Source of the DNA: Angiostrongylus vasorum
Taxonomy: Eukaryota > Nematoda > Chromadorea > Rhabditida > Metastrongylidae
Length of the DNA: 64,000 nucleotides
Direction of reading: 5' to 3'
Assembly: GCA_018806985.1 (NCBI GenBank)
Contig: JADANN010000149.1
Location: 620,001 to 684,000, forward strand
Shown piece after piece: positions 1 to 11,749 of the stretch. Numbering within the stretch: position 1 is the stretch's first letter; every line of letters starts with the position of its first letter. Below the pieces are notes generated by a model. The model worked only from the letters and a program-made list of their open reading frames with translations, was not told the origin of the DNA and searched no databases. A program made the translations under genes and the position numbers.

Positions 1-93
1 TGCTACACTGATTTGCTTTCGATTACCTACCGAATGAATGCACAGTTTGGCAAGAAAGCTCTAGAAGCCGCTGAACTGAAAATGAGCACCATA
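1..93 (+). CDS. Partial exon of an unidentified gene at the left edge
   Basis: Reading from base 1 gives 31 open codons that include YRMNAQFGKKALEAAELKMS, then ATA followed by a good donor (GTATGT at 94), so the exon ends in phase 0. The composition is helical and coding-like. A weaker minus-strand alternative exists (TTTTCAG acceptor and GTAGGT donor around 15 codons). The next exon could not be joined with confidence, so it is unknown whether this belongs to the gene starting near 1663 or to a separate upstream gene. Product not recognised. Confidence 0.45.
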
Positions 94-363
94 GTATGTA
101 GCCGTTATGTGTTAAACAGACTTCATATCAAAAGTGCTGTTTTCTAGAGAGAGGAGCCCAATGAATGGTTCCGTTGCGTAGGCATCCGTGTTTTGGTAAG
201 TGCCGGATTCGTACTACAGCTGTTTTAACTTTTGCATCTAACAAAAATAAGGCGATAAAATGGCGGTAACGTGTAACAAATAGGTGGCCGTCCATCCAGC
301 TCTATGCCCCGAACAAACCTCCATCTCTGGGTTTCTTATAAAGGTGGCAGGCTTCTCTGAGAG
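94..363. other. No gene recognised
   Basis: Follows the donor at 94, so probably intron. A minus-strand ORF overlapping it runs into the adjacent SINE-A copy and has no gene-like features. Confidence 0.4.
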
Positions 364-597
364 GATAAAGGATAAAGTTCTCGCGTTGATCAATCCCTGA
401 GGGAGGCACCATGTATTCGACTTCATTAAACATCATTGGAGTTGAGTGGATGCATATCTGGCCTTTACAATGACTCGCGGTGGCCTACCGATGTATCGCA
501 ACAGTGCTGCTATCCTCTGAGGCAAGTCTGATATCAATTTGCCGACCCCGGTTTCAGGGCGCCTCCGAGCACTGCGCTACACGCGCCTTTCTATCTG
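364..597 (-). repeat. SINE-A copy
   Basis: Family A, read from its promoter end, starts GGCGCGTGTAGCGCAGTGG, where TAGCGCAGTGG matches a tRNA A box. A B-box-like GGAATCGATCCC follows, then a body of about 200 bases ending in CTTTATCCTTTAT. The structure indicates a tRNA-derived SINE of 250-290 bases. This copy is on the minus strand; its A-box end lies near 597 and the B box has been lost to a short internal deletion. Confidence 0.75.
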
Positions 598-869
598 GGA
601 AGATAAGAACACTTATTTGATGTGTCGGTATCACAAGTGATCACGTGGGTTAGATATGAAATCTGTCATCTCGACGATGTTCACGGGTTCAATGCATGGT
701 GTATCCACATGTGATTGATCAACAACGAAGGCTGCATTATTTATAGTAATAAATACAGTCTTTGGGTATAGTTAGTGCCTGTGAGGCCGATTTCGCCTCA
801 AGTTGACGTTCTCTGGGGACCACACTGTTTAGTTAACGCATCCTTTTAATAGCGACACGTGTTACTTTG

Positions 870-1266
870 CACACCACCATACTCCGAACCACACCAACGG
901 TTTACCGCCTCATCGTGGTTAGGAGGTGTTCCTGGGTGTCGGGATGCGATGTACAGCGGGGAATTCATCCCCCTGGTAAGGTCTCCCAAGCTGAGAAGGA
1001 GTCCGGCGGTTCCATCAGGAAGCCTAGCTAACAGTAAACCAATAACAAGATCCACCACCGTCCTGGTTTTAAAATCGCATGGTGGTAAATCTCCCTCTGA
1101 TCCACAAGGGCTGTGACTGCCTGTGGTGCTAAAGACCTGAGGCAGACTTTGGCCAGGCTGCCCTTGGGATTCCAGGGAACCACAATGGCTTAACCAGCAA
1201 GTCTCGGAAAAATGGAGATTATGCGGGGTCCGCACAACCAGTGAGGACAGGCTATCCAAGTATCAA
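870..1266 (+). repeat. Repeat B copy, nearly full length
   Basis: Family B runs about 390 bases from CCAACGGTTTACCGCCTCAT to a tail resembling GGCCATCCAAGTACCAAGTA. Internal landmarks are a GATGTACAGCGGG block, a CCACCACCGTCCTGG block and a GGCTTAACCAGCAAATCT block. I see no clear A or B box, so its class is open. The ORFs inside this copy on both strands are repeat sequence, not genes. Confidence 0.8.
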
Positions 1267-1305
1267 GTAATACATAGTACAATCGTTAGAAACTATCTAT
1301 GTATA

Positions 1306-1384
1306 AAATGTATACATATATATATATGTGTATATACATACATATATATATATATGTATATACATATATATATATATATATATA
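1306..1384. repeat. TA-rich microsatellite
   Basis: Alternating (TA)n with TATG/TACA interruptions directly after the repeat B copy. Confidence 0.9.
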
Positions 1385-1662
1385 AACGCTCTCAAGTCTA
1401 TTTAGCGCAACTTCATCCGTCCTTTTCTAACTTTCCCGAGTACATTTACCTTTTCAGAAAATCGGCACGATTATCAGTAGGTCAGCTGATTGACAGTGGA
1501 GCACCGTAGTTGAAACTGCACGTGCGCAAGAAAGCCGTTGTCGCAGTCGTTCGTCTTCACAGTTCACAACTGCGACAGAAAAAACGTGCACAGTCATTAT
1601 TGTGTAAGCATCAACAATTCTGAGCGAATGATCTCCCAGCATTCGCTCATATTCTGCCCAGA

Positions 1663-4600
1663 ATGGCTCGACGTGGGCATGTACGCAGCCCAAGCCATTC
1701 TAAACCGAACTTCAGTGGGCCGTCGCACCATGGGAGCATTCACCCGTAAGAATAATCCGATTCAGAACCTCCGATGTGAAGTTAGTAGTTTTCAGATCCA
1801 GAAGTGAGTTTTTTTGAAGCGGCATCATCTTAACCTGATTTCAGTGCAGTTAACATATCGTGGATTGTTAGTTTTCATGTCGTGTCGCGTTAGTCGAGAC
1901 GGTATAAATTCAAGGATTTGTCGTTGAGCTCGCTGCCACGTCTGCATCCGAAGATGTGCTTCTGCTCCACTTTTCTGGAAAATTCTCTCGGAGTACGCCC
2001 TGCTCTGTTATAGTATCTTTTGTTTCCTTATATTAAATCTGTTTTATCTGTGCAAGTTCGTCGGATTTACTCAGTGTTCTAATACAAGACGATGTTATTT
2101 AGTTGTCCACATTCCAAGATAATGTGTTTGCAGTAATGAAGATAACCTCTTCAAAAAGAGTATTCTCTTACTTTTGCTGTCTTTTGTGAACTTCGTTGAC
2201 TGAGAATTGACTTTTCAGAACAAGGATGATAAGTTTCCAAAGCTTCTGTTTGAGCTTAATCATTGTCGTGAACAACAATATTATAAAACATTATGATGAA
2301 ACTTATGTATGAAATAACAGTGAGCGCTTAAAGGATTTTCATCGATTGCACTAGCATAGTCCATAGTTTTTTATTAGTTTCTTACCAAGTGGTCGGAAAC
2401 TCTTTAAATATCAATGTACTTCGTAAAATCTTTGCGGTGTTCCAAACTCGTGGGTGGTGCGACCACCTCATAAGTCGGCGAGACATCAATGTGCGCGAAG
2501 TCTTACTTACTGGAAGTGATTTTTATTTTTCCCCGCTTTTCTTCACATGTATCTAAACATTTCTAGGGAACATTCCGTACCACCTCGTCGTTTCCAATGA
2601 TTTTCGTGTGGTACTCTTAAAGGGTGCCGTAAGTTAGCGTTGACCTTAATGAAACTGACGTATTCAGCAGGCAGCTGACTGCTAACACCAATCTTCTTGT
2701 TCCAACTGCTGGAAATCTATCTCTGCTTTCAGCACTAGTTTCATCCCCTCAACTCAAACCTCGTGTCTAACCGGTTTTACTATTCTATTACATCTACTAA
2801 TTTTCCAGGGTTCATATGACTACTTCAATGTCATCTCCATCGACAGTTGTTTCGTCACCTCGAACTGAGGATTATTACTCGGCTTTGGTCGAGCCGTATG
2901 AATGCGATCGCGAACTGTTACCTGAGGGAATTCTCGCTATTACGCAGCGTCCGGTAAGATGAATTTTTTGTGAGATATCGTCATAGTATTGCAGGGTGTC
3001 ATCAGGTGAATCAGAATGTTTCGTGTGACGTTAATAATGTGGGAAGATACTGATGATATGCCAAACATTATGAAAACGCTGTCCAGTTTCCAGTTTCGTG
3101 TCAAAAAATGGCTTCATCACATTTCTGTTGGAACCCGCACACGCTGTCTTTTCGGCAAACACTATTTTAGGTCCTTTTTCAGAAATGTTACACACTAGAG
3201 TAAGCAATCATGTTTTCACACTATTCAGTACTGTAGAAAAACAAACGTGCTTAAAATGCTATGGAGGTCCTCTTTCTCTGATCCTCCGATTCTGAGCTCA
3301 GTTCACTAAAGATTTGTTTAGTGAATGGTGCCTGATGTTTTAGTGTTCTGCTTGGTGTTCAACAGAATTTGTTGGTGTTTTTGTTCAACTACTTGGTAGA
3401 CAGGTAGTTTAAGCAACAAAAACATCTATCTTTACGAGGAGTCTTTCTTGATAACGCCGCTATTCCATACTTAGTCACTGGCTCTTTTTATGAGTTGACC
3501 GACGTACTTGGGTACGTTTAAATCGTTTGCTGTGGCAGACTTCGAAAACAGAAGATCTGTTCAAATAAGAACCTGATTTTGTGTGGAAGTTGCGCTTATG
3601 AATATATCTGAACATTAAGATATCTGAGGAGACCTTTCACTACTCTGTCTTGATGCGCGAATCTGGTTTTCCCGCAATTCTCCCTCTTCCTGAATGTCTC
3701 AGATCTGTGGAGAGACGTCCCATTATGGTAAAGATTTCTTCGTGGCAATAAGTCTGCACATTATCTGTCACAATCTCTAACAAAGTTGAAATTCGTGATG
3801 TAGAAGATCGCCTAATGTCATGTTCTCCAGATTCCACGTTCACGTGAAGAAGTGGTAAATGTTGGCGTCTTCAGAGTTCAGAGCGATTATGTGTAAGTAA
3901 ATCTTTGCGACTATTAAATGAACTATATTAGCAAAGATACATACACAACTCATTAATCTGAGCACACAAACACACAGATTGCAAGGCCATTGAGTTTTAC
4001 TGAAACACTTCTTTATTCGACAAAACACTTTTGCGCCATCCAATATCATATATTTCACGGATCCCATATTTCTTTTATTCGACTCGTTTCCTTGAACCCA
4101 TCGCTCACGAAAGTTTCCGATTTTGCGTGTTGGCTTGTGACTGTCCGTGGTGAAGACATGGACGTGCCGTCGTACAGCTATTTCGGGGTGCCAAGAAGAA
4201 TGTACTCAACCAGTAGTTTTCAAGCCGATAGTCATTTAACTTCGGTAGTAAAATAATCATCATGTGTTTAAATCGTGAATCTTACACCAGGTTGATCAAA
4301 TGGCTTTATTCGGTTGACGTTCGACGTCTTCGTCTTTAGCAGAGCCGATGATCCGAGTCGATGGTCCATAGCTCGTCTTCTCGATGTCACATCTTCGTCT
4401 TTGTACCGAGTATAAACCAGTATTTAACGGTATTCATAAGAAACAAGAAAATTCTCAAGCAGTAGCCGACTCCACACTTAAGTGCAAAGATTCTTGTAGA
4501 TGATCGATGCGACAAAATGAATCAATATTAAAGATATGGATAACATTTGATGTCAGGTCATCTAAAAAACATCCCCCGCAAGCATTAACACGACCAACTC

Positions 4601-7600
4601 TCAGGGCTTTAGAATGGTGTGGTTTACTTCCAACTAGGCTGGTTTCTCTGGTATAGATGAGGAACTGCCCAACGTGGCTACTTTTTCTGGGCCAACGAAC
4701 CCAGATCTACGTGGTTGTTCAACACCGAGAAACGCCTAATTGCTCGGCTGAGGTGGTGAACCATTGACGACAACGGATCAATTAGATCCAAGGAATGTGT
4801 AGAATTGCAACTTGTTAAATAGAACTGTCTGACCTTTTGTGAGTTGTTTGAAAGTAATACTTGATCTCCATCAACACGTTGTATTGCCATCTGCGTATTG
4901 ATTCTTCTACTAAAGTATTTCTGGTGATTTCTGGTGTATTAAAACGTGAATCATATATGGTGCAGAATATTGGTGTTAAAATGTTCCTTGATTTCATCGC
5001 TGTAAGTAAGTAAGTTCTTGTTGTAATGATGTCTCCTTATATTCATTTCCCTTCTTTCTATTCAGGATAAAGCCGATTAATCTACCATCTGATAGCGAGG
5101 ACAACATCTTTGATGTTAAACAGAGGAAGAGCGAGCGTAAATGCAAGTTCCATCTTAATTTATCAGTGTTGTTATTCCAGCTTATCAGAATTCTTTGCAG
5201 GATTAGAATGAAACACGTAACTCAATTGCAAGTTCTGGATAGTCACTTGTAATTCATCCGTCCTTTGTTGATTTCTCTGCCACACTTGAAGCACTGTCTT
5301 TGTTTAGAAATCACTCTGTCTAGATATTTCGTATTCCTTGAAGCTATATCGTTTTCGCGTTGAAAAATTTCTCTTACAGACCTTGTTAGCTGTTTACGCA
5401 AACCTTGGACTCCGGTCCAAATCGAACCCGGTTTCCCTTTCCGGGGACTCGCGCATTACCCACTGCGCAACGGAGGGCCTTGCTCTGCGTTCCTCTCATC
5501 TAGTTTTCCATCTACCAGTGCCATCAGCAATTACTCGTCAACGGGATTGATCTGGGAGCCCACATCCCTTTGACGGATGATTGCTGGTGGCACTGGTAGC
5601 TAGAAAACTAGCTGAGGAAAAGGCAAAGCAAGGCCTTCCATGGAGCAGTGTGTAATGCGCGAGTCCCCTGAAAGAGAAATCGTGGTTCGATCTGACCCGG
5701 GGTCCAAGGTTTGCGAATATCTCAACATCGTTGTGGATGTATTCATATCATACCCTGCCGTGAAAATTGTAGCAGGCAGTGAATAAAAAAGTAAAAATAC
5801 TTTAGTTTGCTGTTTTCAGTGTTTGCGAAACGTAGAGGAAAGAATACAACTGTTTTGTCGATGGTGGATCTACCGTTTAATCAGGTATGTAAGAAAAATT
5901 ATTGGGGAAATCTTTCCTAGTTTGTTCCATAACGTGGAATTTTGGAGAGTTCTCCGATTTCCGGCGATTTAACATTAGGTTAACACATCTCTTCCATTTC
6001 CTTCCATTTATGTTTCATTTCATCTCTTTCTGTTATCTCTTTTTACATTTCTCTGCTATAGCGTAATGCTCATAGTGTTCCTCTTTCTACACTTGAATTT
6101 GAATCTTTGGCAAGTCAGAAACCTGACTTCAACGTACACAACAGTGGTCGTCAGAATACCTGTTGACGTTCTACAAAGGTATCGACGTCAGTATGTTTCA
6201 TATATGACCCATATTTGTTATAATGTTGTACAAATACACTTATTCAAGCATCGATATTGCGTCATCGTACTTAGTCTAATACAATTCCGACATGCAGAAG
6301 GAACTTAAAAAATAAAATGAAATAAAATGGAATTTTTGAGAGACACACTATCTTCATGCTTTAACATGTGAGGTTCTATGACCAGTACCATAGGTCTGTA
6401 TTGTGCAAGAAAAAAAAACTAGTTAATATCAATTCACGTGGGTCCAATCGCCTGCTTATAGATAAGTGGAAATTCATTCACATTGGAATGTAGGTGTTTA
6501 ATGTAGCACCCACAACTGTATCATTTATATGTTCTGTCGCCTCAGCACGACTTGAGTTCCTCAACATCGTCTTCTTCAAATGGCACAAGTTCGTCACCAA
6601 CCAGATCGGCATTTAACATGGAAACCGTTCCTTCTCAAGGGTTCTGGTCGCTGTCTCAGACAGCAACATCACTACCAGAGAGTTATATAGGTACCAATGA
6701 ATATCGACCACAACTGAGATACAACAGTTTACCGAATTTATCCAACATAACTCTGGCAAACAACGGAACTCAAAGTGTGCCGTTCGAAAATCAAATCGCG
6801 AACCTGCGCCAAACTACTCAAATAACAGATTATCACGACGTTCTGTACAACTCAGAAAAAGCTGAGAGCGGTCCACGTAGCACGCAGCTTAATCCGTCAT
6901 TGCCCTCACCACATTTCTGCGAGTTAAAACGTGATTATCCGACCATAAGGGCTGAAGCGGGCAGCGAAATAGATGGCCTTCAATACCAGTGCACCACCAC
7001 ACCTGCCGGCCAGTATACGAACCATGGATTGTCTCCTCTGGGGATCAGAATTCGGGTATGTCGATTTTGGTATACGATCGATTACCAGACCGTAAAACGG
7101 GAATATGTTCATTTACTATAACGATGTTTTTATCTCCGTTTTCAGCATCGTGTTCTCGTTGTCCGGGCATTTTTCTTATATTATTACATGATCTGATATC
7201 GCATACTATGCGAATCCCAACATCGCTTCGCTCGATTTGTTTCTTCGCACACATTGTTCGCGAGAGTCTTGGGATTTTCACAGGAATTCTGCCAGTTCTT
7301 CAAAAACTTGTTCTTTATGGATATCATTGAGTGCAAGTCCATTAGGTTCTCTCTGGAATCCTGATTACCCGTGGTAGATTGTTCCTAGCTCCTCATCACA
7401 GCATCTGCCTGCCTTTGCTGGTCGCATGAAGTTCTTACCAGATATGTCTGCTAACAATTTTCGGCCTTCTGTCGACTAGGGAGCTTAGCTGTGTCGAGAC
7501 CTTTTCGAACCAAATTAAACGGTATCTAAGCCACTGAGCTTGCCGCATTCAGAGACATTAGCTTCTCCGATTTTTTTTTTTTGCCTGATTTGCTAAATAC

Positions 7601-9592
7601 TTATCACTTTTTCATATGATTACATACATAATACTCTGGAATGGAATACCATATGTTGTGTGATTGGCGTGTTAGGAAGTTTTGCGGCCTTTTAAATTTG
7701 TTCTACACACTTCAGAGGGCAGGTAGGGCAGTCGTAATGCTCCCTTCTAGTAGCAGTGCGGCTGAACCTACTCATGCGCTGGTTCGACTGTGCTCCGGGC
7801 CCACCAGCCTCTCATCATTACCGATTCTGAAAATTGCTACCAAAATTGACTGCGACAAGTCGACACTTTCTAATTCACGCGGAAGCGTCCCAGGACGCCT
7901 ACCTTTGGATTCTAGAGAGTTTGCACTTTGCCAACATTTGATAATATTCGTGACGTTGACGAAAATCCTCAAGCAACACCCGATGCCACATGCAGTTCGA
8001 AGGACTTGGTGGATGATGGATGCGACGATGCGAATCGAATGCAAAAATGCAAGTAAACCGCACACTGTGATACGTGCAATGTCGGGATATGTAATAATAA
8101 AAACAAATATACACACTTCTATCGATCTACTAAGAGGCATCAGCAAAGCAATTATCACTTCAGTCTACCTCACTTCCTCGAATACTTTGCAAAGTCTTAG
8201 TCCAAATTTTAGGAAACAATCTGGATCGGTTTAAAGCACGAACTGATCGAGTCATTTTTATGCAAGTCAACCAAAGTTTCACATTTATATAAAACGGTGG
8301 TATGCAGATGTTGCTATCATTCAGTCAAAATCTCTACCCACCCTTAATGTGACTAACTGTGTAGGTGATGATCACCGAAATACGAATGATTCAGAATTTC
8401 GATACTGAGATGGCTAAGTGTAGTTCGTTCCAAATTGCAATTAAGGTTTTCAGAATGGTTTCATTTGTAATAGTCCCTTTAGTACTTCTTCTTTTTTAGG
8501 TTGTCTTACGGGTTTGTTAGGTGTAATCGTCCTGCAATCGTCCCTTTGATCCACAAGGGATGCGACTGCCTGTGGTGGTGAACACCTGGGGCAAACTTTG
8601 GCCAGGCTGACGTCGGGATTCCAGGGAACAACAATCTACCTCACTTCCTCGAATACTTTGCAAAGTCTTAGTCCAAATTTTAAACCTCCATCTTCAGGAG
8701 ATTTGCTGGTTAAGCCATAAGCTTAACCAGCAAATCTTCTGAAGATGGAGGTTATGCCCGCACAACCAGTGAGGATGGGCCGTTCAAGTACCAAGTATCA
8801 AGTATCGTTCTGTTTGGTAGGAATTTATCAGAAAACATTACCCTTCACATCTGGTGATCCTTCCTTGGATGACAATAGCTGACTTTTGGATAGCTAGCAC
8901 TATGTATAAAGTTATGTGTTCCTTGACACTATGTTCGTTCTTCTTCCGAATTTCATATTCTTTGGGTGTAACAAATCTGAATTAAGAGTTCTCGATTGTA
9001 AGAGGGATTCGGCGTGCTGCACTATCCTCGAGCGCTCACTTCAATTACAAAGAGATTCGCCGCCATCCTGAAAGAATTTCATCTACAATAGAGGAAACGC
9101 TCCTCCGTTTCAAAAGACTTGGCGATGAGTTGTGGTAAAATTCTGGGAACGCTTTGACACAGCTATTTCGGTTCTTTCACATACGTTCAACATGAGGAAA
9201 GAAAACAGCTCTTCAAACTATAGGCGAACGCAAACACAAATCAAGTCGCAGGACAGTGAAATCAATGCAAATGGTGCTAGGACCAACAATGAAGTAGCTG
9301 ATCGTCAATCGAGGACGCTTCAACTTATTTCTATGCTTAACACTCTTCCATTTCAAAGTGACTTGTAAATGGTATTTTAGAAGAAACTTTTCAACCTACC
9401 TAACATCTGTTTTTTTACTGCATTATGTTTAGAACATATACGCGGCGAGTTCGCAGGAATACGCAGGAGCGTCCGCAGAGTTCAGTCCATCTCAGCATTC
9501 GTAAATCAGTCATAGGTCAGTCAGTGGTGTTGCCCAGTGATCCTCTATTGAACTGTTGTTCGTCGCCTTGTTTGAGGATTCTTGATTGTTGA
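1663..9592 (+). CDS. Ser/Thr-rich protein of unknown function, multi-exon
   Basis: Core exons are 2809-2953 (ATG at 2816), 5066-5136, 5820-5884 and 6546-7055. The last three join in phase and include KQRKSELFAKRRGKNTTV across a junction, followed by 170 open codons that are rich in Ser, Thr and Asn. A 17-base microexon at 3183-3199, with TTTTTCAG acceptor and GTAAGC donor, has exactly the phase needed between 2953 and 5066. A possible 5' exon is 1663-1745, with ATG just after CTGCCCAG and a GTAAGA donor of fitting phase. Later coding-like stretches are 8989-9135, 9129-9364 and 9433-9592; the protein could instead stop at 9366-9368. The ELFAKRR run faintly recalls the short basic repeats of synaptopodin/CHAP proteins, but this is only a resemblance. 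The middle of the gene (7056-8988) is unresolved, and a frame break at 9133-9140 may be an error or a mutation. Confidence 0.5.
3183..3199 (+). CDS. Candidate 17-base microexon of the Ser/Thr-rich gene
   Basis: AAATGTTACACACTAGA lies between a strong TTTTTCAG acceptor and a GTAAGC donor. It enters in phase 0 and leaves in phase 2, which bridges the exon ending at 2953 to the one starting at 5066. Without such a bridge the second exon meets a stop. A 17-base match could be chance; a cDNA read would settle it. Confidence 0.35.
4313..4348 (-). ncRNA. Degenerate hammerhead-like motif, second stem II type
   Basis: On the minus strand a GGCT arm leads into a decayed core (CTGCTAA), an extra A, a perfect 4-bp stem GACG/CGTC with loop AAGA, then GAACGTC. 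The stem is intact while the catalytic core is mutated, so this copy is unlikely to cleave. Confidence 0.45.
4430..4530 (+). repeat. Diverged fragment of SINE-D (3' part)
   Basis: AAAATTCTCAAGCAGTAGCC and the following block match the region of family D just upstream of its GGATGCGAGGAAACGAATCG segment. Only the 3' half is recognisable. Confidence 0.4.
5395..5555 (-). repeat. SINE-C copy, left arm of an inverted pair
   Basis: Family C in its own sense has an A-box-like TAGTGGAGTGG region, a B-box-like GGTTCGAATCTGG, then TTTTGCAAATATCTCAGC and a tail around TACCCTGCCGTGAAAA. This copy is antisense and lies in the intron between exons 5066-5136 and 5820-5884 of the Ser/Thr-rich gene. Confidence 0.75.
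5560..5796 (+). repeat. SINE-C copy, right arm of an inverted pair
   Basis: Sense copy carrying GTGGTTCGATCTGACC and the ATACCCTGCCGTGAAAATTG tail. It meets the antisense copy at a near-palindrome centred near 5557. Confidence 0.75.
7880..8062 (+). repeat. SINE-D fragment (3' part)
   Basis: Contains ATCCTCAAGCAACACCCGAT and GGTGGATGATGGATGCGACG, which match the middle and end of family D. The long ORF over this region is repeat-derived. Confidence 0.55.
8164..8211 (+). repeat. 48-base source segment duplicated at 8635
   Basis: The 48 bases beginning TCTACCTCACTTCCTCG occur again, identical, at 8635-8682 inside a repeat B copy. Confidence 0.9.
8540..8806 (+). repeat. Repeat B copy with a templated insertion
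   Basis: The family B sequence is interrupted after CCAGGGAACAACAA by the 48-base segment from 8164-8211 and then an inverted copy of its own next 33 bases (8683-8715 against 8721-8753, one mismatch, 5-base spacer). The repeat then resumes normally. Confidence 0.85.
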
Positions 9593-10021
9593 CGGGTATT
9601 TTTACCCATTGAGTTCCCATACGTCAGTGGTCTCGCTGATTTATTATTACTTTCTGTTAAGGATTCTTATTTATGTCTTTAAGGGATTTGCAATTTCATT
9701 ACCTCGGTAGCACTTTCTTACATGCTTTAGACAGCATTCACGTAGGGTATTTCTGAAGTGTTCATTAATTTTTACTCTTTTACAGAATATTACGCTGCGA
9801 GTAAATTTTTTATTATTTTATATTTCTATTACATTATTTTTTATTATTGCTTGCTGCTTTTCTCTATATAACTAAGATGATTCTCGATTCTCATGGGTAT
9901 GTGTCATTGCTAAATGTGATTTTGTCACGTGATTGTTGAGATGAAATTTCTATAAAAGTTGTTTTCGAGTTCCAACTTTTAGTTTCCTATGTTTTCCATC
10001 TATCTCTTTTTTCATTACGCA

Positions 10022-10412
10022 TGCTTGAAGATCCTCCCAACGGTTTGCCGCCTTATCGTTGTTGGGAGGTGTTCTTGGGTGTAGGCCTACGATCTACGAC
10101 GTGCGGAATTCTTCTACCCGGCAGTGCCTTCCAATCTGAGCGAGAGTTTAGTGTTTCCATCAGGAAGCCTAAGAGTCAACCAATACCGGGATCAACTACC
10201 GTCCTGGTATCAATCTAGTCATGTGGTGGCAAATATCCCTCTGATCCAGAAGGGCGGCGATTGCCTGTGGTGGTGGCGATCTGTGGCAGACTTCGACAAG
10301 GCTGCCATCGGAATTCCAGGGAACCATAATGGCTTAACCAGCAAAACTCCGGAAAATGGGTTTTTTACTGGGATCCGCACAAATAGTGAGGACGGGCCAT
10401 CAAAGTAAGTAA
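10022..10412 (+). repeat. Repeat B copy, nearly full length
   Basis: Full set of family B landmarks from CCTCCCAACGGTTTGCCGCC to ACGGGCCATCAAAGTAAGTA. ORFs on either strand here are repeat sequence. Confidence 0.8.
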
Positions 10413-11385
10413 GTATGCTAGAAGATCGTGGTGCGACGCACAAACATGCCATTCGTTCATCTACATGCACGAAGTTCTGGATTGCAAACAGTTTGAAATA
10501 CATTTTCTACTTGCGTTATTTTAGTCTGAACTGGTTGAATCTTGTAAAGAAACAATAGGGCGGATGTCAATGCATAGGATCAGCAAGGAGAAAGCCAAAT
10601 TCTAATGTTGAACAGAGCACATCTATGACCGGGATAAATTGAAGATTACGTTGACACAACTTCGTTGACGATTTCTGAAGCAGGTTGTCGTCGAGTCACC
10701 CATCTTCATGCACTCGTTTGAACGACAGCTCTAGGCCATGTTGTGGTATAATGGAATACCAGTTGGACCGAGATTAATTTATTGAACAACTGGTGACAAT
10801 TATGGTAAAAATGTCGACTAGCACAGAGCGTCGAAGAATTGTAAGAATATTCGACGGAAACCTTGGTAATAAAGTCGGGATTAGGTATGATGGATGAGCC
10901 ACTCAAGTTTAAATGAGATATTCCGATTAGATTAAATGTATCACTAGAGTTTATGGTGGAGATATTGTTATAAGTGACGAAAGAGCTAGGTTAGTAATAA
11001 AATATTACTTTGTTTGACTTCGCAGCCTTTTTTTTCGCTATTTGTGAGCCTTGCTCTCCAAATGGTTCAATGTTTCGTCGTGCTCCCAGATGACGAACTA
11101 TGTTATACATCGGGAGTTTATCCGCCAGGAATTCATTGCAGCACAGAAGGATTTCACGAGTTAGATTAGGATTCTACTTAAAAAATGCTTTTTGTGTCGC
11201 TCGAACTGCTCGCTGGCGCTACTTAATCCACTCACGGATTTACAGATCATACAAGTGACCCGTAGTCAAATTTCGTATTTCGTGTAATGAAGAGATTACA
11301 TAAGTGTGATGTCGTCCAATAAGCCATCACGGTGTTGCAGTTTCAGTTTTGTTTTCAGTAAAAATAAGGCGATAAATGACACGTG
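10413..11385. other. No gene recognised
   Basis: AT-rich unique-looking sequence. The minus ORF at 10706-10906 has no motif and no convincing splice partners. Confidence 0.4.
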
Positions 11386-11520
11386 TTGCCCAGTGGTTAT
11401 AGGTGCTTACCATACAATTATGGTCGTTGCTCGTTGCTTTGATCATGTGCCCCGTGCAAACCAAGCCATCCATTTCTTCGGGATCGGTGAATTCTTATCA
11501 GACTTGTCTGCGATAGTAAA
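11386..11520 (+). repeat. SINE-A copy, truncated
   Basis: CGTGTTGCCCAGTGGTTATAGG (A-box region) followed by a diverged body up to TTATCAGACTTGTCTGCGATAG. The 3' half is missing. Confidence 0.5.
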
Positions 11521-11749
11521 ATAACTTAATTTGACAATCCGTTAGTTCTCACAAATGATAGCATAAGCCAAATATGCATTCAGTCATTTCTGTTGTTTAA
11601 TGGATTCCAAAACATGGCACCTTCATAATAATAGATTGATCAATGACGAACATTGTCTCGTTCATCGGAGTACTAATAACTTTTAAGAACGTCACATATA
11701 TCCCTGAATTTAGTTGGTGCAGTTCCTTCCATAGTTATTCAATCCTTCT

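Noticed and set aside
776..810. A further hammerhead-like copy (GATTTCGCC segment)
   Set aside because: The core boxes cannot be aligned without large gaps.
846..1259. A 137-codon minus ORF
   Set aside because: It lies wholly inside a repeat B copy, and the same ORFs recur in other copies with frame breaks.
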